Of a stretch of DNA of 64,000 nucleotides, positions 1 through 14,736 are shown piece by piece. The number at the start of each line of letters is the position of its first letter. The first letter of the stretch is position 1. The translations under genes were made by a program, and so were the position numbers. Origin of the DNA: Sapria himalayana (lineage: Eukaryota > Streptophyta > Magnoliopsida > Malpighiales > Rafflesiaceae); assembly GCA_029783825.1 (NCBI GenBank), contig JAREIK010003426.1, positions 297,437-361,436 of the forward strand, written 5' to 3'. Below the pieces are notes generated by a model. The model had not been told where the DNA came from. It worked only from the letters and a program-made list of their open reading frames with translations, and did no database searches.

Positions 1-1990
1 TTTATATATCTATCTATCTGTCTATCTATCTATCTATATATCTATCTATATGTCTATCTATCTTTCTATCTATCTATCTATTAATATATCTATATATCTA
101 TCTATCCATCGATCTATCAATTTTACTATTTATCAATCTATCTGATTTATCTATCTAATTATCTATCTATATTTTTATCTATCTATCTATTTATTTATCT
201 ATCTATATGTCTATCAATCTATATGTCTATCAATCTATATGTCTATCAATCTTTATGTCTATCTATTAATTAATATATCTTTCTGACTAACAATTTATTT
301 ATCTATATGTATATCTATCTATCTATACATCTAATTATTTCTAATATTTGTCTTTCTATCTATTTGTCAATCCGTATATCTTTTTATATCTATATATGTC
401 TATTTGTTTATCTTTCTAAGGGTATATCAATCAGTCAATCAATCAATCGGTCTATTTGTTAAACAGTCAATCTATCTATAGTCTATCTATATATCTATTT
501 AACTTTCTCTCCACCTATCTATTATTTATCTATCTGTGTATCTATCTATAAGTATATCTTTCTATGTATCGATTTTTCTATCTATTTATATATTTATCAT
601 TCTATCTATCTATAAATCTATGTATCTATCATTTTATTTATTTGTGTATCTATCTATCTATCTATCTATCTGTTCTTGCGTATATTTAGCTATCTATCTA
701 TAAGTCTAGTAGTTTATCAATCTATATGTCTATTTCTTTATCCATCCATCTATCTATATGTCTATCTATCTATCTATCTATCTCTCTATCCATCTATCTA
801 TCTATCTATATGTCTATCTTTCTATCTATTTATCTATCTATATGTCTATATATCTAACTATTTATATATCTATCTCTATATCTATCTATTTATCAATCTA
901 TCTAATCTATCTATTTTTCTATTTGTTTATCTTTTTATTTTCAATCTGTCAATCTATCTATTTGTCTCTCTCTATCTATCTCTCTATCTATTTGTCTAAC
1001 TATCTTTTTTACAATCTATTTATCTATCTATATGACTATTTTTAATCTTTTTATCTATCTATATGTCTATTTCTCTAACTTTCTAACTCTCTATCTATCT
1101 AACAAACTATATGTCTATCTGTCTATATCTCTATTTATCTATATATCTATCTGTCTATCTTTCTAAATCTCTATTTATTTATAATACTATTTGTCGAAAT
1201 GTCTATCTGTTTATTTGTCTAAGTTTTTAATTATCTATTTTTCTATTTATCTAAATGTATATCTATCTAAATATCTATATATCTAGATGTTTATCTATCT
1301 AAATGGTCTATGTGTCTATCTATATATTTTTCAATTTATTAATCTATTCATCTATCTATATATATTCTATATATCTGTCTAATTAAATAAATTTCTAACT
1401 GTCTATCTATCAAACATTGTATCTATATAACTATACAACAATATTTCTATCTATTAGTCGATCTATCTATTAACCTATCAATCTTTCTATCTTCGATCTA
1501 TGTATCAATCTATTCGTCTATCTATCTATCTATCTGTCTATCTGACTGTCTATAAATCTATCTGTCTATCTCTCTGTTTATCTATCTTTATGACTATCTT
1601 TTTATCTATCTATCTATTTAAATATCTGTCTATTTATCTTTCTATATATTTACCATTCAATCTTTCTATATTTGTATCTATCTATCTATCTATCTATATA
1701 TCTATCTATTTGTATATCTCTTTATCTGTATGTCTAACTATCCATCCATTTATCTATCTATCTATATGTCTATCAATCTATTTATTATTTTGTCTATCTA
1801 TTTACCTATCTATCTATTTATCTATTTATCAATCGATCTTTTGATCTATCTATATAATTTTCTACTTGCCTATTTGTCTAAATTTTTATATTTCTAAGGA
1901 TATATTTTTCGATCTATCTATCTATTTATTTATATATCTATCTATCTATCTAACAATCTATTTATTTATTTCTATAACTATCTATCTATC

Positions 1991-2055
1991 TATTAGGCTT
2001 TTATGTATATATATCTATCAGGCTTTTATTTCTATATATCTTTCAGGCTTTTTTA
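1991..2055 (+). repeat. Three 25-bp units with AGGCTTTT
   Basis: The word GGCTT occurs at 1,996, 2,021 and 2,046, each followed by a T/A-rich stretch and TATCTATC or a close variant. The exact 25-bp spacing marks a small local tandem expansion of a mutated satellite unit. Confidence 0.8.
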
Positions 2056-5000
2056 TATCAATCTATTTTCAAGCTATCAAACTGTCTATTTATTGATATC
2101 TCTATTTTCCTATCTATCTATTTATCTATGTATCTATCTATATATTTGTCTATCTATCTATTTTTTAATCTGATTATCTGTCTAAATTTTTATTTTTTTA
2201 TATTTTATCTATCTATATGTTTTTTGTCAAACTTTCTAACTATCTATCTAACTATTTATCTATTAATCTCTCTATCTCTCAATTTGTCTATATGTCTATA
2301 TATTTATAAGTCTATAAGTATATCTATCTTTCTGTCTATCTGTCTATTTTTCTAATTGTTTATTTGTTTATCAGTCTAAGTGGCTACCTATCTAAATGTC
2401 TATCTATCTAAATGTATATCTTACTATCTGTATATCTAAATGATCTATTAATCTATCACTCTATTATATATGTCTATTTGTCTAATTAACTAACTTTATA
2501 ACTATCTATATATTAATCTTTTTTTATGTATAACAATCTAACTATATTTCTTTATATAGGTATAATAGTCAATTTGCCTCTTTGTCTTTCTATATATCTA
2601 TCTATCTATATATCTATCTATTTATCGATCTATCTATATGTTTATCTATGTATATGATTATCTATCTATCTACCTATCTTTCTATCTATTTGTCTATCTA
2701 TCTATACGTCTATCTACCACTTTATCTATCTATATTTATATATGTTTATCTATCTATCTATCAATCAATATATCTATATATTTATCAATCTATCTTTCTA
2801 TAAATATATCTATATATTTATTTTCTATCTATCTATCTTTATAAGTTTCTATATTTCTATCTTTCTATCTATTTATCTGTCCATTAATTTATTTGTCAAT
2901 CTAATTATTTGTCTTTCTATATATCTATCTATATATCTAAATGTCTATCTATCTATCTATCTATATCTATCTATCTATCTAGCTATTTGTCTAATTGTCT
3001 ATTTGTCTAAGTGTCTATCAATCTATCAATCAATCTATCTATATATCTATCACTAAATCTATCGGACTATCTATTAGTCTATTAGTCTTTTTATCATTCT
3101 GTCTATCTGTATATCTATTTATGTGTCTATATGTTTATCTATTAATCTATTTATCTATCTATCTAAATAGTTGTCTATCTATCTATCTACCTATCTACCT
3201 ATCTATTGGTCTATATGTCTATATTTCTATCTATCTATTCTTCAATCTATCATTCTGCCTATCTATCTATCTATCTATCTTAATATCTATCTATTTATCT
3301 ATTTATCTTTCTATTTGTCTATTATTTTATCAGTCTAAGTGTTTTTTTATCTATCTATCAATATATCTATCTAACTATCTAAGTATCTATATGTTTATGT
3401 GTCGATATGTCTATCTCTCTATATTCTAATTTGTCTATTTATCTAGTTATCTATTAGTCTATATATCTATCTATCTATATATCAATTTAACTGTAGATGT
3501 TTCCATATATCTATATATCTATCTATCTGTCAATATTTGTATTTGTCTAACTATCCATCTATCTTTCTATTTGATTATATGTCTATCTATTGATCAATCT
3601 ATATGTGTAACTGTCTAAATGTCTATCATTCATTCTATTTATCTGTCTAACTATCTATTTGTCTATATATATATATATCTATCTATCAGTCAATTTGTCT
3701 ATGTATCTATCTATATATCTAGCTATTTATCTATATATATGTTTATCTATCAATCTGTTGATATGTCTTTTTATAAATGTTTCTATTTTTCTATCTATCT
3801 ATATGTCTATTTATCTATATGTCTATCTATCTATCTATCTATAAACTAGTCTATCTAGCTATCATTCTAATTGATTATCGATCTACCTATATGTCTCTCT
3901 GTCTATCATTCTATTTATGTATCTATCTATCTATCTATCTATTTATTTATCTATCTATCTCTCTATCTGTCATTTTTTATATCAGGATATCAATCAATCA
4001 ATTAATCTATCTATCTATCTATATGTCTATCTATCTATCTATTAATTAGTCTATCAGTCTATCAGTCTATATGTCAATCTATTTATCTGTTTGTCCGTAT
4101 GTCTTTCTATGTATCTATTTTTCTATCTATATATCTAGGTATTTATCTTTCTAACTAGCTTATTACCTTTATTTAAATTAATATATTAGTGAATCTATCT
4201 ATACGTCTATCGATATATATATCTGTCTATCTACCTATCAATTATTGTAGCTATCAATCTTAGTTGTCTATCTATCTATCTGGCTATATGTCGATCATTT
4301 TATTTATCTATCTATCTATATAACTATCTATCTATCTTTGAATTATCTATATATATCTATCTATCCTTCTATATGTCTATCTATATATTAATCTATCTAT
4401 ATTTCTATATATTTGTTTATCTGTTGATTTATCTATCTGCCTATTTGTCTATCTATTTATATGTCATTCTATATATCTTTTTATGTGTATATGAAGTTAT
4501 TTATTTATCTGTATATCTTTCAATCTTTCGATATGTATGTATATATATAAATATATATATCTATCTATTTATATGTCTATATATTTGTCGATCTCTCTCT
4601 ATATCTATCTGTCTAATGATTTGACTATTTATCTATCTATTTCTATATCTGTCTATTTTAAGATTTATCTATTTGTCTATCTACGTATCTATCTATCTAT
4701 CTGTATATCTACCTATCTATCTATCTATCTGTATATCTGCCTATCTATCTATATGTCAATCTATCAATTTATCTATTTCCCTATCTTTCTACCTATCTAT
4801 CATTCTATATATCTTTTTCTCTCTAGTTGTCTATTAGTCTATCACTCTAACTATCTATCTATCAATCACTTAATCTATCTATCTATCTATCTATCTGTCT
4901 ATGTATCTATATATATATATATATATATCTATATATCTCTGTCTGTTTGTCTATTTGTATATGTATCTACATATCTTTCTTTCTATCTATCTATATATCA

Positions 5001-6860
5001 ATGTGTGTATTTATTTATTTATCTATCTATCTGTCTATTTATCTATCTTTATGATTATCTATTTTTATATCTATATGTATATCTTTATGTTTATTTATTT
5101 GTCTGTCTCTCTATCTATCTATCTATCTATCTATATTTCTATTTTTATGTCTATTTATCTATCTTTTTGTCTATTTATCTGTCTATCTATTTCTGTATCT
5201 ATTTGTCTATCTATCTATCTATATATTTGTCTATCTATAAGTTTATCTATCTGTCTTTCTATCTCACTATCTATCTACATATCTGTTAATCTATATCTTT
5301 ATATCTCTCTATATAGCTATATATATATATATATATATCTTTCTGTCTCTCTATCTATCTATATATTTGTATTTCTATTATTATGTCTATATATCTATCT
5401 GTTAGTGTCTATTCTTTCTCTCTTTCTATTTATCTAATTGTTTATCAATCTAACTATGTATCTATAAATCTAACTATCTGCCTATTTGTCATTCTATCTA
5501 TCTATGAATATATATATATATATATATATATCTATCTATCTATATATCTTTATATCTATCTATCTATCTATTTTACTATCTATCTATCTATCTATTTTAC
5601 TATCTATCTATCTATTTCTATATCTATCTAATTATCTATATTATATTTATATATCTTTCTATTTGTCTTTCTATCTATCTATCTATCTATCTATCTATTT
5701 AACTGTCTAACTATCTAACTATCTATATATTTATTTATCTATTTATCTATTTATCTATATATCTATTTATATATTAATCTATTTATGTGTATATATGTCT
5801 ATAAAACTATCTTTCTATGTGTCTATGTATCTATCTATCTATATGTATATATCTTTGTTTATTTATCTATCTATCTATCTATCTGTTATAAATTTATTAT
5901 CTATCTATTTATCTATCTATTTGTCTATCTATTTATCTATCGATCTATCATTTTGTCTATCTCTTTATCTGACTATCTATATAATTTTTTATATATCTAT
6001 CTATCTATATATCTATCTATCTATTTGTCAATCTGTCTACCTATCTATGTGTCTATCTATCTATCTATCTATATATATGTATGTTTGTCTATATATCTAT
6101 CTATCAATCTTTCTTTCATTCTTTGTGTCTCTCTCTCTATCAATCTATGTATCTATTTATCTACCTATTTATTTATCTATCCGTCTATTTTCATTCTATC
6201 TATATATCTATGTGTCTACCTATTAATCTATCAATCTGACTATCTATCAATCTGCTAATCTATCTATCTCTCTAAATCTATTTGTCTATCTGTGTAACTA
6301 TATAACTATGTAACTATCTTACTATTATTCTTTCAATCAATTTCTCTATATGTCTATCCATGTATTTATCTATCTATCTACCTTTATATATTTAGATCAA
6401 TCTATTTCTATATCTATCTATCTATCTATATATTTACATATCTATTTACCTATCTAACTATCTAAATGTAAATATATCTACGTGCCTATATGACTATATG
6501 TCTATATAACTATATATCTATCTATCTATTTGTCTATCTACTTATCTATCTATTTGCTTATCCATCTAAGTATCTAAGTCTATATGTATATCTATCTATT
6601 TGTTAATCTGCCAATTTGCCTAATTATCTATGTATTTATCTATTTATCTATCTATCTATATATCTCACAATCATCAATATATATCTATATATATATATAT
6701 ATCTATCTATATATTTATATAAATGTCTATATATCTATATGTCTATCTACTATGTATCTATGTGTCTATGTATGTATCAATCTATCTTTCTATCTATCTA
6801 TCTGTCATCTATCTATATACTTATGTATATATCAATATATAAAACTTTCTATATAAATAT

Positions 6861-6945
6861 ACATACACACAAACACACACACACACACACACATATATAT
6901 TTGTCTATATGCCTATATATATATATATATATCTATCTATATATT
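6861..6945 (+). repeat. Compound (AC)n and (TA)n microsatellite
   Basis: An AC tract of about 30 bases (6,861-6,893) is followed by TATATA-rich sequence that returns to TCTA units. It is a simple-sequence island inside the tetranucleotide array. Confidence 0.9.
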
Positions 6946-7244
6946 TTATATTAATGTATCTATCTCTATCTATATATATGTCTATCTGTCTATCTCTCTT
7001 TCTATATATATATATATAAATATATATATATATTTATTTATTTATTTATATATCTATCTAAATATAAACCTACCTAAATTTTTACCTATCTATATATTTG
7101 TGTATCAATCATTCTTGCTATTTGTCTATATGTCTATCTTTTTATCTTTCTATGTGTCTAATTATCTATCTATCTATCTGTATATATTTTATCCATCTGT
7201 CTTTCTATCTATTTGTTTATCTCTCTATCTTTCTTTCTATCTTT

Positions 7245-7945
7245 ATATCTTTCTTTCTATGTGTCTAAGTATCTATCTATCTGTATATCTTTTATCTATC
7301 TCTCTATCTATCTTTCTATTTGTCTATCTATCTATATATCTTTCTATTTGTCTATCTATCTTTATATCTTTCTATCTCTCCATCTGTCAATTTTAATATC
7401 TGTCAATCTGTCTATATATCTATCTATCTAAATGTTAATCTGTAAATTTATCAATCTACATATCTTTCTATCTATCTATTTTTCTATCTATCCATCTATC
7501 TATATATCTGTCTCTCTAGTTTTCTATTAGTCTATTACTATAACTATCTATATATCAATTTGACTATCTATCTATCTGTCTATCTATTTATCTGCCTATC
7601 TATCTAACTGTCTATTTGTCTATTTATCTATTTTTCTACTGGTTTATCTTTATAACTATCTATTTGTCTAACTACCTATTTCTTTAAATAAATATATGTC
7701 TATCTATCTATTTGTGTAACTATCTAACTACCTTTCAATCTAATTAAGTATCTGTCTGTGTATATCAATTTATTAGTCAACCAATCTATCAATCTATAAG
7801 TCTATTTGTCTATATGTCTATAATTCAACCTGACTATTAGTTATTAGTCTATAAATTTATCAGTCAGACTATCTATTTATCTATCTATCTATCTAAATTT
7901 CTAATAGTCAATGTATCATTCTATCTATTTGTTTATCATCTATCT
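7245..7945 (+). repeat. Copy 1 of a 3.3-kb-offset duplication
   Basis: Fingerprint strings recur in the same order about 3.3 kb downstream. CTATGTGTCTAAGTATCTAT is near 7,257 and again near 10,552. TTTCTATTAGTCT is at 7,521 and 10,838. ATGTATCATTCTATCTATTT is near 7,912 and 11,272. Offsets grow from about 3,295 to 3,362, as expected for diverged copies with indels. The real extent probably exceeds the bounds given. Confidence 0.65.
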
Positions 7946-9526
7946 GTCTATATGTGTACATGTTGATCTATCTATTAGACTTTCTATTTACCTATCTATT
8001 AATCTATATAAATATCTTTTGTATAAATTTCTATATGTGTATCAATCTATCTATGTAACTATCTATTTGTCTATCTATATATCTATCTATCTATCTGTCT
8101 GTCTTTCTAACTATCTAATTGGCTTTCTACTTATTAGTGTATCTTTCAATCTATATATCTATCCAACTATATATCAATTTATCTATCTCTATATCTATCT
8201 ATCTATCTATCAGTCTATCTATCTATCTATTTGTCGGTCTATCTATTTGTTTGTCCATCTATCTTTCTATTTGTCTATATGTCTATCTAAATATGTGTCT
8301 ACATATCTATCTATCTATCTATCTATATAGCTTTCTATTTGTCTATCTATATATCAAACTATTTATCTAATAATTTATATGTCAATCTATCTATCAGTCT
8401 ATCAGTCCATCTATTTATCTATCTATCTTTCTATCTATCAGTCTTTCTATTTATATATCAGTTTATCTTTCTATTTTCTTATCTATCACTCTTTCTATCT
8501 CTTTATTTTTCTAACTATCTTTTTGTCTATCTATCAATCTACATATCTGTCAAACTATTCTTATGTTTGTCTATTTATCTTTGTATCTAATTATCAATTT
8601 ATTTTTCAATGTGTCTATTTGTCTATTCGACTACATGTCTATGTATCTATATCTGTCTATCTCTCTAGCTAATATCTATCTATCTATTTATCTCTATATC
8701 CATCTATCTAACTATTTGTATATCTACCTATAAGTATATATGTAAAATTGGATATCTAACTATCTCCCTATATGTCAATTTAGATATTTGTCTATCTATC
8801 TATCTATCTTTTTATCTATCTATATATCTATCTACTAACTAACTATCTATATATTTATCCATCAATATATATCTAGCTCTATCTATTTATCTTTTTATTT
8901 GTCTGTCTATCTATCTATGTATATATTTTTTTATTAATATATCTGTATATTTATCTATATATCTGTTTATGTATATGTATATTTATATATCTATCAATCT
9001 TTCTATCTGTCTATTTGTTATCTATCTATCAATCTATTTTTCATTCTGTCTATCTGTCTTATTGATTATGTGTCTATATGTATGTCTGACAATCTATATA
9101 TATGTCTATTGATCTATATGTCCATTTATGTAAATGTCTATTTGTCTATTTGTCCGTCTCTCTATCTTTCTATCTATCTATTTGTCTATCTATCTACCTT
9201 TTTATATGTCTATCGATCTATTTATTTATTTATTTATCTATCTACTATATATTTCTATCTATCTGTTTATTTGTTACATATCTATCAGTCTATCTATCTA
9301 AGTATCTTTCTATTTATCTATCTGTATATTAGTCAATCTATCTATATATATATTTATCTATCTCTCTATAAGTCTATATGTATATTTGTGTATATGTCTA
9401 TCTTTTTATCTATATATATGTCTATCTATCTATCTATATCTCTCTCTCTAGTTGTCTATTTGCTATCACTATATTATCTATCTATCAATTTGGCTATCTA
9501 TCTATCTATCTATCTATATGTCTATC

Positions 9527-9693
9527 TGTGTGTGTGTGTGTGTATATATATATTTATATCAATCAATTAATCAATATATATATATATATGCCTATATATC
9601 TATCTATTTATTTGTTTATTTATTTATCTGTCTATAGTTATATCTATCTATATATGTATTTTTCTTTCGTTCTATTTCTCTAAATAATTGCAT

Positions 9694-9737
<44 letters not shown>
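9527..9737 (+). repeat. (TG)n tract followed by a long (TA)n tract
   Basis: A TG run at 9,527-9,542 passes into TATATA. A second, nearly pure TA run of about 40 bases lies at 9,697-9,737. The sequence between them is ordinary TCTA array. Confidence 0.9.
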
Positions 9738-9741
<4 letters not shown>

Positions 9742-10539
9742 TATCTATTTTACTATCTTTCTATATTTCTATATATATTTGTTTATATATATATCTATGT
9801 AACTATATTTCTATCTATCAGTCTTTTAGTCAAAATGTCTTTTTGTCTATTTGTCTATTATTCTATTTGTTTATATGTCTATATGCTTATATGTCTATCT
9901 CTCTATAAGTCTATCAATCTATTAGTCTATCTGTCTATCTATTTAAATAAATATTTCTATCTATCAATCTGTTAATATGACAATCTGTTTATCTATATCT
10001 TTGTCTATCAGATGATTTATCCATGTGTCTATCCATCTATCCATCTATCTGTCTATCTAGTATGTGTAAATGTTTTTATGTCCATATCTATCTATATATC
10101 TATCTATCTTTTTATCTATCTATCTATATATCTATATTTATATATCTATATATCTACCTATTTGTTTATATATCTATCTGTCTGTATGTCTATCTATATA
10201 TTTCTCTATTTATCTATCTATTTGTATTTCTTTTATTATGTCTATTTATTGTGTGTCTATCTCTCTATCTTTACATCTTTCAACTTGTCTATATGTCTAT
10301 CTATGTATCAATCAATCAATCAATCAATTATTCTATCTATCTATCTATCTATCTTTGAATTATATACCTAAATCTATCTATCTATATGTCTAAATCTCTA
10401 TCTATTTATCTATCTTTCTCACTCTCTATTTGTCTAATTATCTATTTTTCTATATATATATATCTTTTTATTTATGTATCATTCTATTTTGTTATCTATC
10501 TTTCTTTCTAGCTATCTGTCTATATGTCTATCTATCTAT

Positions 10540-11307
10540 CTATCTTTCTTTCTATGTGTCTAAGTATCTATGTATTTTTAATATATCTTTTTATCTATCT
10601 ATCTCTCTATCTATCTATCTATCTATCTCTTTATATTTTTATCTATCTAACTATCTATCTATTTTTCTAATTATCTATCTTTCTCTATCTGTCTATCTAT
10701 TAATTTGTGTATCTATCTTTCTGTCTATCTATCTATATATCTATATTTTGATATATCTATCTGTCAATTTGTAAATTTATCTATCTATTTATCTATTTGT
10801 CTATTTATCTACCTAATTATATATCTATCTCTTTTGTTTTCTATTAGTCTCTCACTCTAAATATCTATCTATCAATAAAGATATATATCAATTTGTCTAT
10901 CTTTCTATCAATTTGTCTATACATCTATCTATATACCTATCTATCTACCTCTCTATCAGTCTATCAGTATATTTGTCTAATTATTTTTCTCTCTATAATT
11001 ATATATGTATATTTATTTATTTGTCTATCTATCTATTTCTCTAAATAATTTTATGTCTATCTATCTCTTTTTGTAATTGTCTAACTATCTTTATATCTAA
11101 ATAAGTAATTGTCTTTCTATATATGTCTATTAGTCATTTCATCTATCTATTTATTTGTCGACCAGTCTATCAATCTATATGTTATTATGTCTATCTATCT
11201 ATCTGCCTATAAATCTTCTAGTCTATTTGTCTATCTTTCTTTCAATCTATCTATCTAAATATCTAATAATGTATGTATCATTCTATCTATTTCTCTATCA
11301 TCTTTTT
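10540..11307 (+). repeat. Copy 2 of the 3.3-kb-offset duplication
   Basis: Partner of the segment at 7,245-7,945, sharing at least three interrupted strings in the same order. Copies differ by many substitutions and small indels, so the event is not recent. Confidence 0.65.
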
Positions 11308-11667
11308 GTCTATCTGTCTACAATATCTCTCTATCTATTTGATTATTTTAATATTTACCTATCTATCTTTATGCCTATCTATCTCTCTGTCAATCTATAT
11401 ATTTGTCTATGTTTTTACCATTCTATTTATCTATTTTTCTAATTGTCTATCTGTTTATTTGTCTATTTGTCTATCTATTTATATGTCTATCTTTCTATCA
11501 ATCTATTTGTCTATTTGTATATGTGTCTATCTATCTATGTATCTATATGTCTATCTATCTATTTGTTAATCTATCTATATTGCTATGTGTCCATCTATCT
11601 ATTTTTTTTGTGATCTATCTATCTAACTATATGTCTATTTATATATCTATCAATCAATCAATCTTTC

Positions 11668-11698
<31 letters not shown>

Positions 11699-11830
11699 CA
11701 CTATGTCAATCTATATTTATGTTTATATGCTTTTTTGTCAATCTTTTTGTCTATATGTCTTTCTATTTATCTATCTATATATCTATCTAAATACCAAATT
11801 TTCTTTCTATCTATCTGTCAATCAATCTAT

Positions 11831-13248
11831 TTGTATATCTACCTATTTGTTAATATATTTATATGTTTATCTAATCATTTTTCTATTTATCTCTCTATCA
11901 ATATATGTGTATATCTGACTATCTGTATATCTATCAATATTCCTATTTGTCTATCTCTCTATCTACCTATCAAGTAATCAATCAATCTATTTATTTGTCT
12001 ATATGACTATCTATCTAAATATCTATATGTTTATTTGTTTTTCTATCTATCTGCCTATCTATCTATTTGTCAATCTAATTACTTGTCTATCTATCAATCT
12101 ATCTATCTATTCATCTATTTATAAATTTATCTATCACTTTATTTGTTTATCTATCTATTTATATGTCTAATTGTATAATTTTCTATATATATATATATGT
12201 GTCAATCTACATATTTTTCTATCAACCTATTTGTATATCTATCTATTTACTATTTGACTATCAGTATATTTGCTATATATCAGTCTATTTATGCATTTCT
12301 AAATATATTATTCTATCTATCTATATCTTTTTATCTATATATCTGTCATTCTATATATGTTTTAGTCTATTTGTCTATTTGTCTTTCTTTCTATCTATCT
12401 TTCTATGTGTCTATCAGTCTATATGTATATATATCTCTCTCTATTTTCCTATCTCTCTATCAATCTATCTTTCTATTTTCCTATTTATCTAACTATCTAT
12501 ATGTCTATTTGCTTATTGGTATATATGTCTATTTCTCTATCAATCTATTTGTCTATGTACAACTATCTACGTGTCTATCTATGTATTTCTCTATGTGGCT
12601 ATCCGTGTATTTGTCTATGTGTCTAAATGTTTATCTATCTGTTTGTCTATCTATTTTTCTATCTTTTAATCAATCAATCTGTATATCTATCTTTTGGTGT
12701 ATCAAACTAGTTCACTTTCTTTTTATAAGAATATTTATCTATTTAGATGTCTATCTATCTACCTATTTGTTTATCTATATCTCTTTATATTAGTCTATCT
12801 ATATATTTATATATCTATATGACTAAATCTCGATATTTCTATCTATTTGTCTATATGTCTATCTATCTTTCGGTTTATACATCTATCTGTCTATCTATAT
12901 ATCTATCTGTCTATCAATATCTATATCTATCTATATGTTTATCTATCAATCTATCCAACAATCTATCTAACTACTTAGCTATCTATCTATTTGTCTATTT
13001 ATCAATCTATCCATTTATCTATCTATCTACATATCTATCTATCTGTCTATTAGTTTATCTATATATTTATAAATCTATATATCTATATATCTAACTCTCT
13101 TTAAATATATTTATCTATCTATCTCTCTATTTATCTATGTATGTGATATCTAACACACACACACACACACACATATCTATTTAACTATATGATTATATAG
13201 ATATCTTTCGATCTATTTATCTATTTCCTATCTATCTATCCATCTCTC
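11831..13248 (+). repeat. Copy 1 of a 1.44-kb tandem duplication
   Basis: Distinct strings recur in order 1,435-1,444 bp downstream. TTGTATATCTACCTAT is at 11,831 and 13,268. CTTTTGGTGTATCAAACTA is at 12,691 and 14,126. TTTTTATAAGAATATTT follows both, and ATGATTATATA is near 13,189 and 14,633. The copies are adjacent and in the same orientation, so this is a tandem segmental duplication of already degenerate satellite. Confidence 0.85.
13152..13173 (+). repeat. (AC)n microsatellite
   Basis: An uninterrupted AC run of about 22 bases inside copy 1 of the 1.44-kb duplication. Copy 2 has TATATA followed by a CT run (about 14,585-14,616) near the equivalent place, so the tract changed after duplication. 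Confidence 0.9.
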
Positions 13249-14686
13249 TAGCTGCCTAGTTATCTATTTGTATATCTACCTATCTGTTAATATATTTATA
13301 TGTTTATCTATCCATTTGTCCATTTATCTATCAATCTATGTATGTGTATATCTGACTATCTATATATCTATCAATATGACTATTTGTCTTTCTCTATCTA
13401 TCTATCTACTAATCAATCTACCTTTTTATCTGGCTATATGACTATCTATTAATATATCTATATGTTATTTATTTTTTTATCTATTTGCCTATCTGCCTAT
13501 CTATCTATTTGTAAATCTAATTACTTATCTATCTATCAATCTATTTATCAATCTATTTATAAATCTAACTATCGGTTTATTTATTTATCTATCTATTTAT
13601 ATGTCTAATTGTCTGTCTATCTATATATGTTTCAATCTAGATATTTTCCTATCGACTTATTTGTTTATCTATCTATCTATTTATCTATATATTAGGATAT
13701 TTATCTATTTCTAAATCTATTATTATATCTATCTATATATCTTTATATCTATCTATCTTTCTTTCTATATATGTTTTAGTCTATCTATTTATTTGTCGTT
13801 CTTTCAATCTATCTTTCTGTGTGTCTATCTATCTATATGTATATTTATATATCTTTCTATTTTCTTACCTATCTATAAATCTATCTTTCGATTTTCCTAT
13901 CTATCTAACAGTCTATCTATGTATTTGTCGGTATGTCTATTTGTCTATCTATCTATATGTCTATTACTCTATCAATCTATCTGTCTATATGTACAACTGT
14001 CTATGTGTCTATGCATGTATCTGTCTATGTGTATATGAGTCTATGTGTCTGGTTCAAAATATCTATCTATTTATCTATTTGTCTATCTATTATCTATCTT
14101 TTAATCAATCAATCTATATATCTATCTTTTGGTGTATCAAACTATTTGATATCTTTTTATAAGAATATTTGTCTATTTGGATGTCTATCTATTTGCCTAT
14201 TTGTTTATCTATAGATTTATATATTAGTCTATCTAAATATTTATATATCTATAAGTCTAAATCTTTATATTTCTATCAATTTGCCTATCTGTCTTTTGGT
14301 TTATCCATCCATCTATCTGTCTATATATATATATCTGTCTATCTATATCTCTATCTATCTATATGTTTATCTGTCAATCTAACTATCTATCTATTTGTCT
14401 ATTTATCAAGATATCCATTTATCTATCTATTTACATATCTATTTATCTGTCTATTAGTTTATCTATATATTTATAAATCTATATATCTAACTCTCTTTAA
14501 ATCTATTTATTTATCTCTCTCTATTTATCTATCTATCTGACTATCTAACTATCTGTCTATCTATTTATCTATATATTTGTCTATATATATATATATATCG
14601 CTCTCTCTCTCTCTCTATCACTATTTATCTATATGATTATATATTTATCTATCAATCTATTTATCTATTTTCTATCTATCTATTTA
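13249..14686 (+). repeat. Copy 2 of the 1.44-kb tandem duplication
   Basis: Aligns with 11,831-13,248 through shared fingerprints at a constant offset of about 1.44 kb. It runs up to the CACTA end at 14,687, where copy 1 instead continues as TATCTATCCATCTCTC without an insertion. Confidence 0.85.
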
Positions 14687-14700
14687 CACTACAAGAAAAT
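14687..14700 (+). repeat. CACTA terminal inverted repeat, one copy
   Basis: CACTACAAGAAAAT begins exactly where the TCTA satellite stops. CACTA elements make 3-bp target duplications; the bases just before are TTA, but without the partner terminus a duplication cannot be confirmed. Confidence 0.88.
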
Positions 14701-14736
14701 GTTGATTTAGCTAGGGAATTTTAGCTAGGGAATTTA

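Larger units (their letters stand above)
1..14686 (+). repeat. Degenerate (TCTA)n satellite, left arm, first part
   Basis: Nearly the whole stretch is built from TCTA/TATC tetranucleotides with point changes. The commonest variants are TTTA, TGTC, CATC/AATC and AACTA, giving recurrent words such as TATGTCTAT, TTTGTCTAT and CAATCTAT. Substitutions far outnumber indels, so the four-base phase often holds for hundreds of bases. Reading TCTA in any frame gives Ser, Ile, Tyr and Leu codons without a stop, which explains the many long open frames on this strand only. No gene, promoter or RNA is supported here. Short dinucleotide tracts and duplicated segments are listed separately. The satellite identity is read directly from the sequence. 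Confidence 0.97.

Noticed and set aside
6584..7020. Telomere-like or tRNA-like sequence
   Set aside because: No TTTAGGG arrays and no cloverleaf with A and B box words were seen; the region is AC/TA microsatellite within TCTA array.
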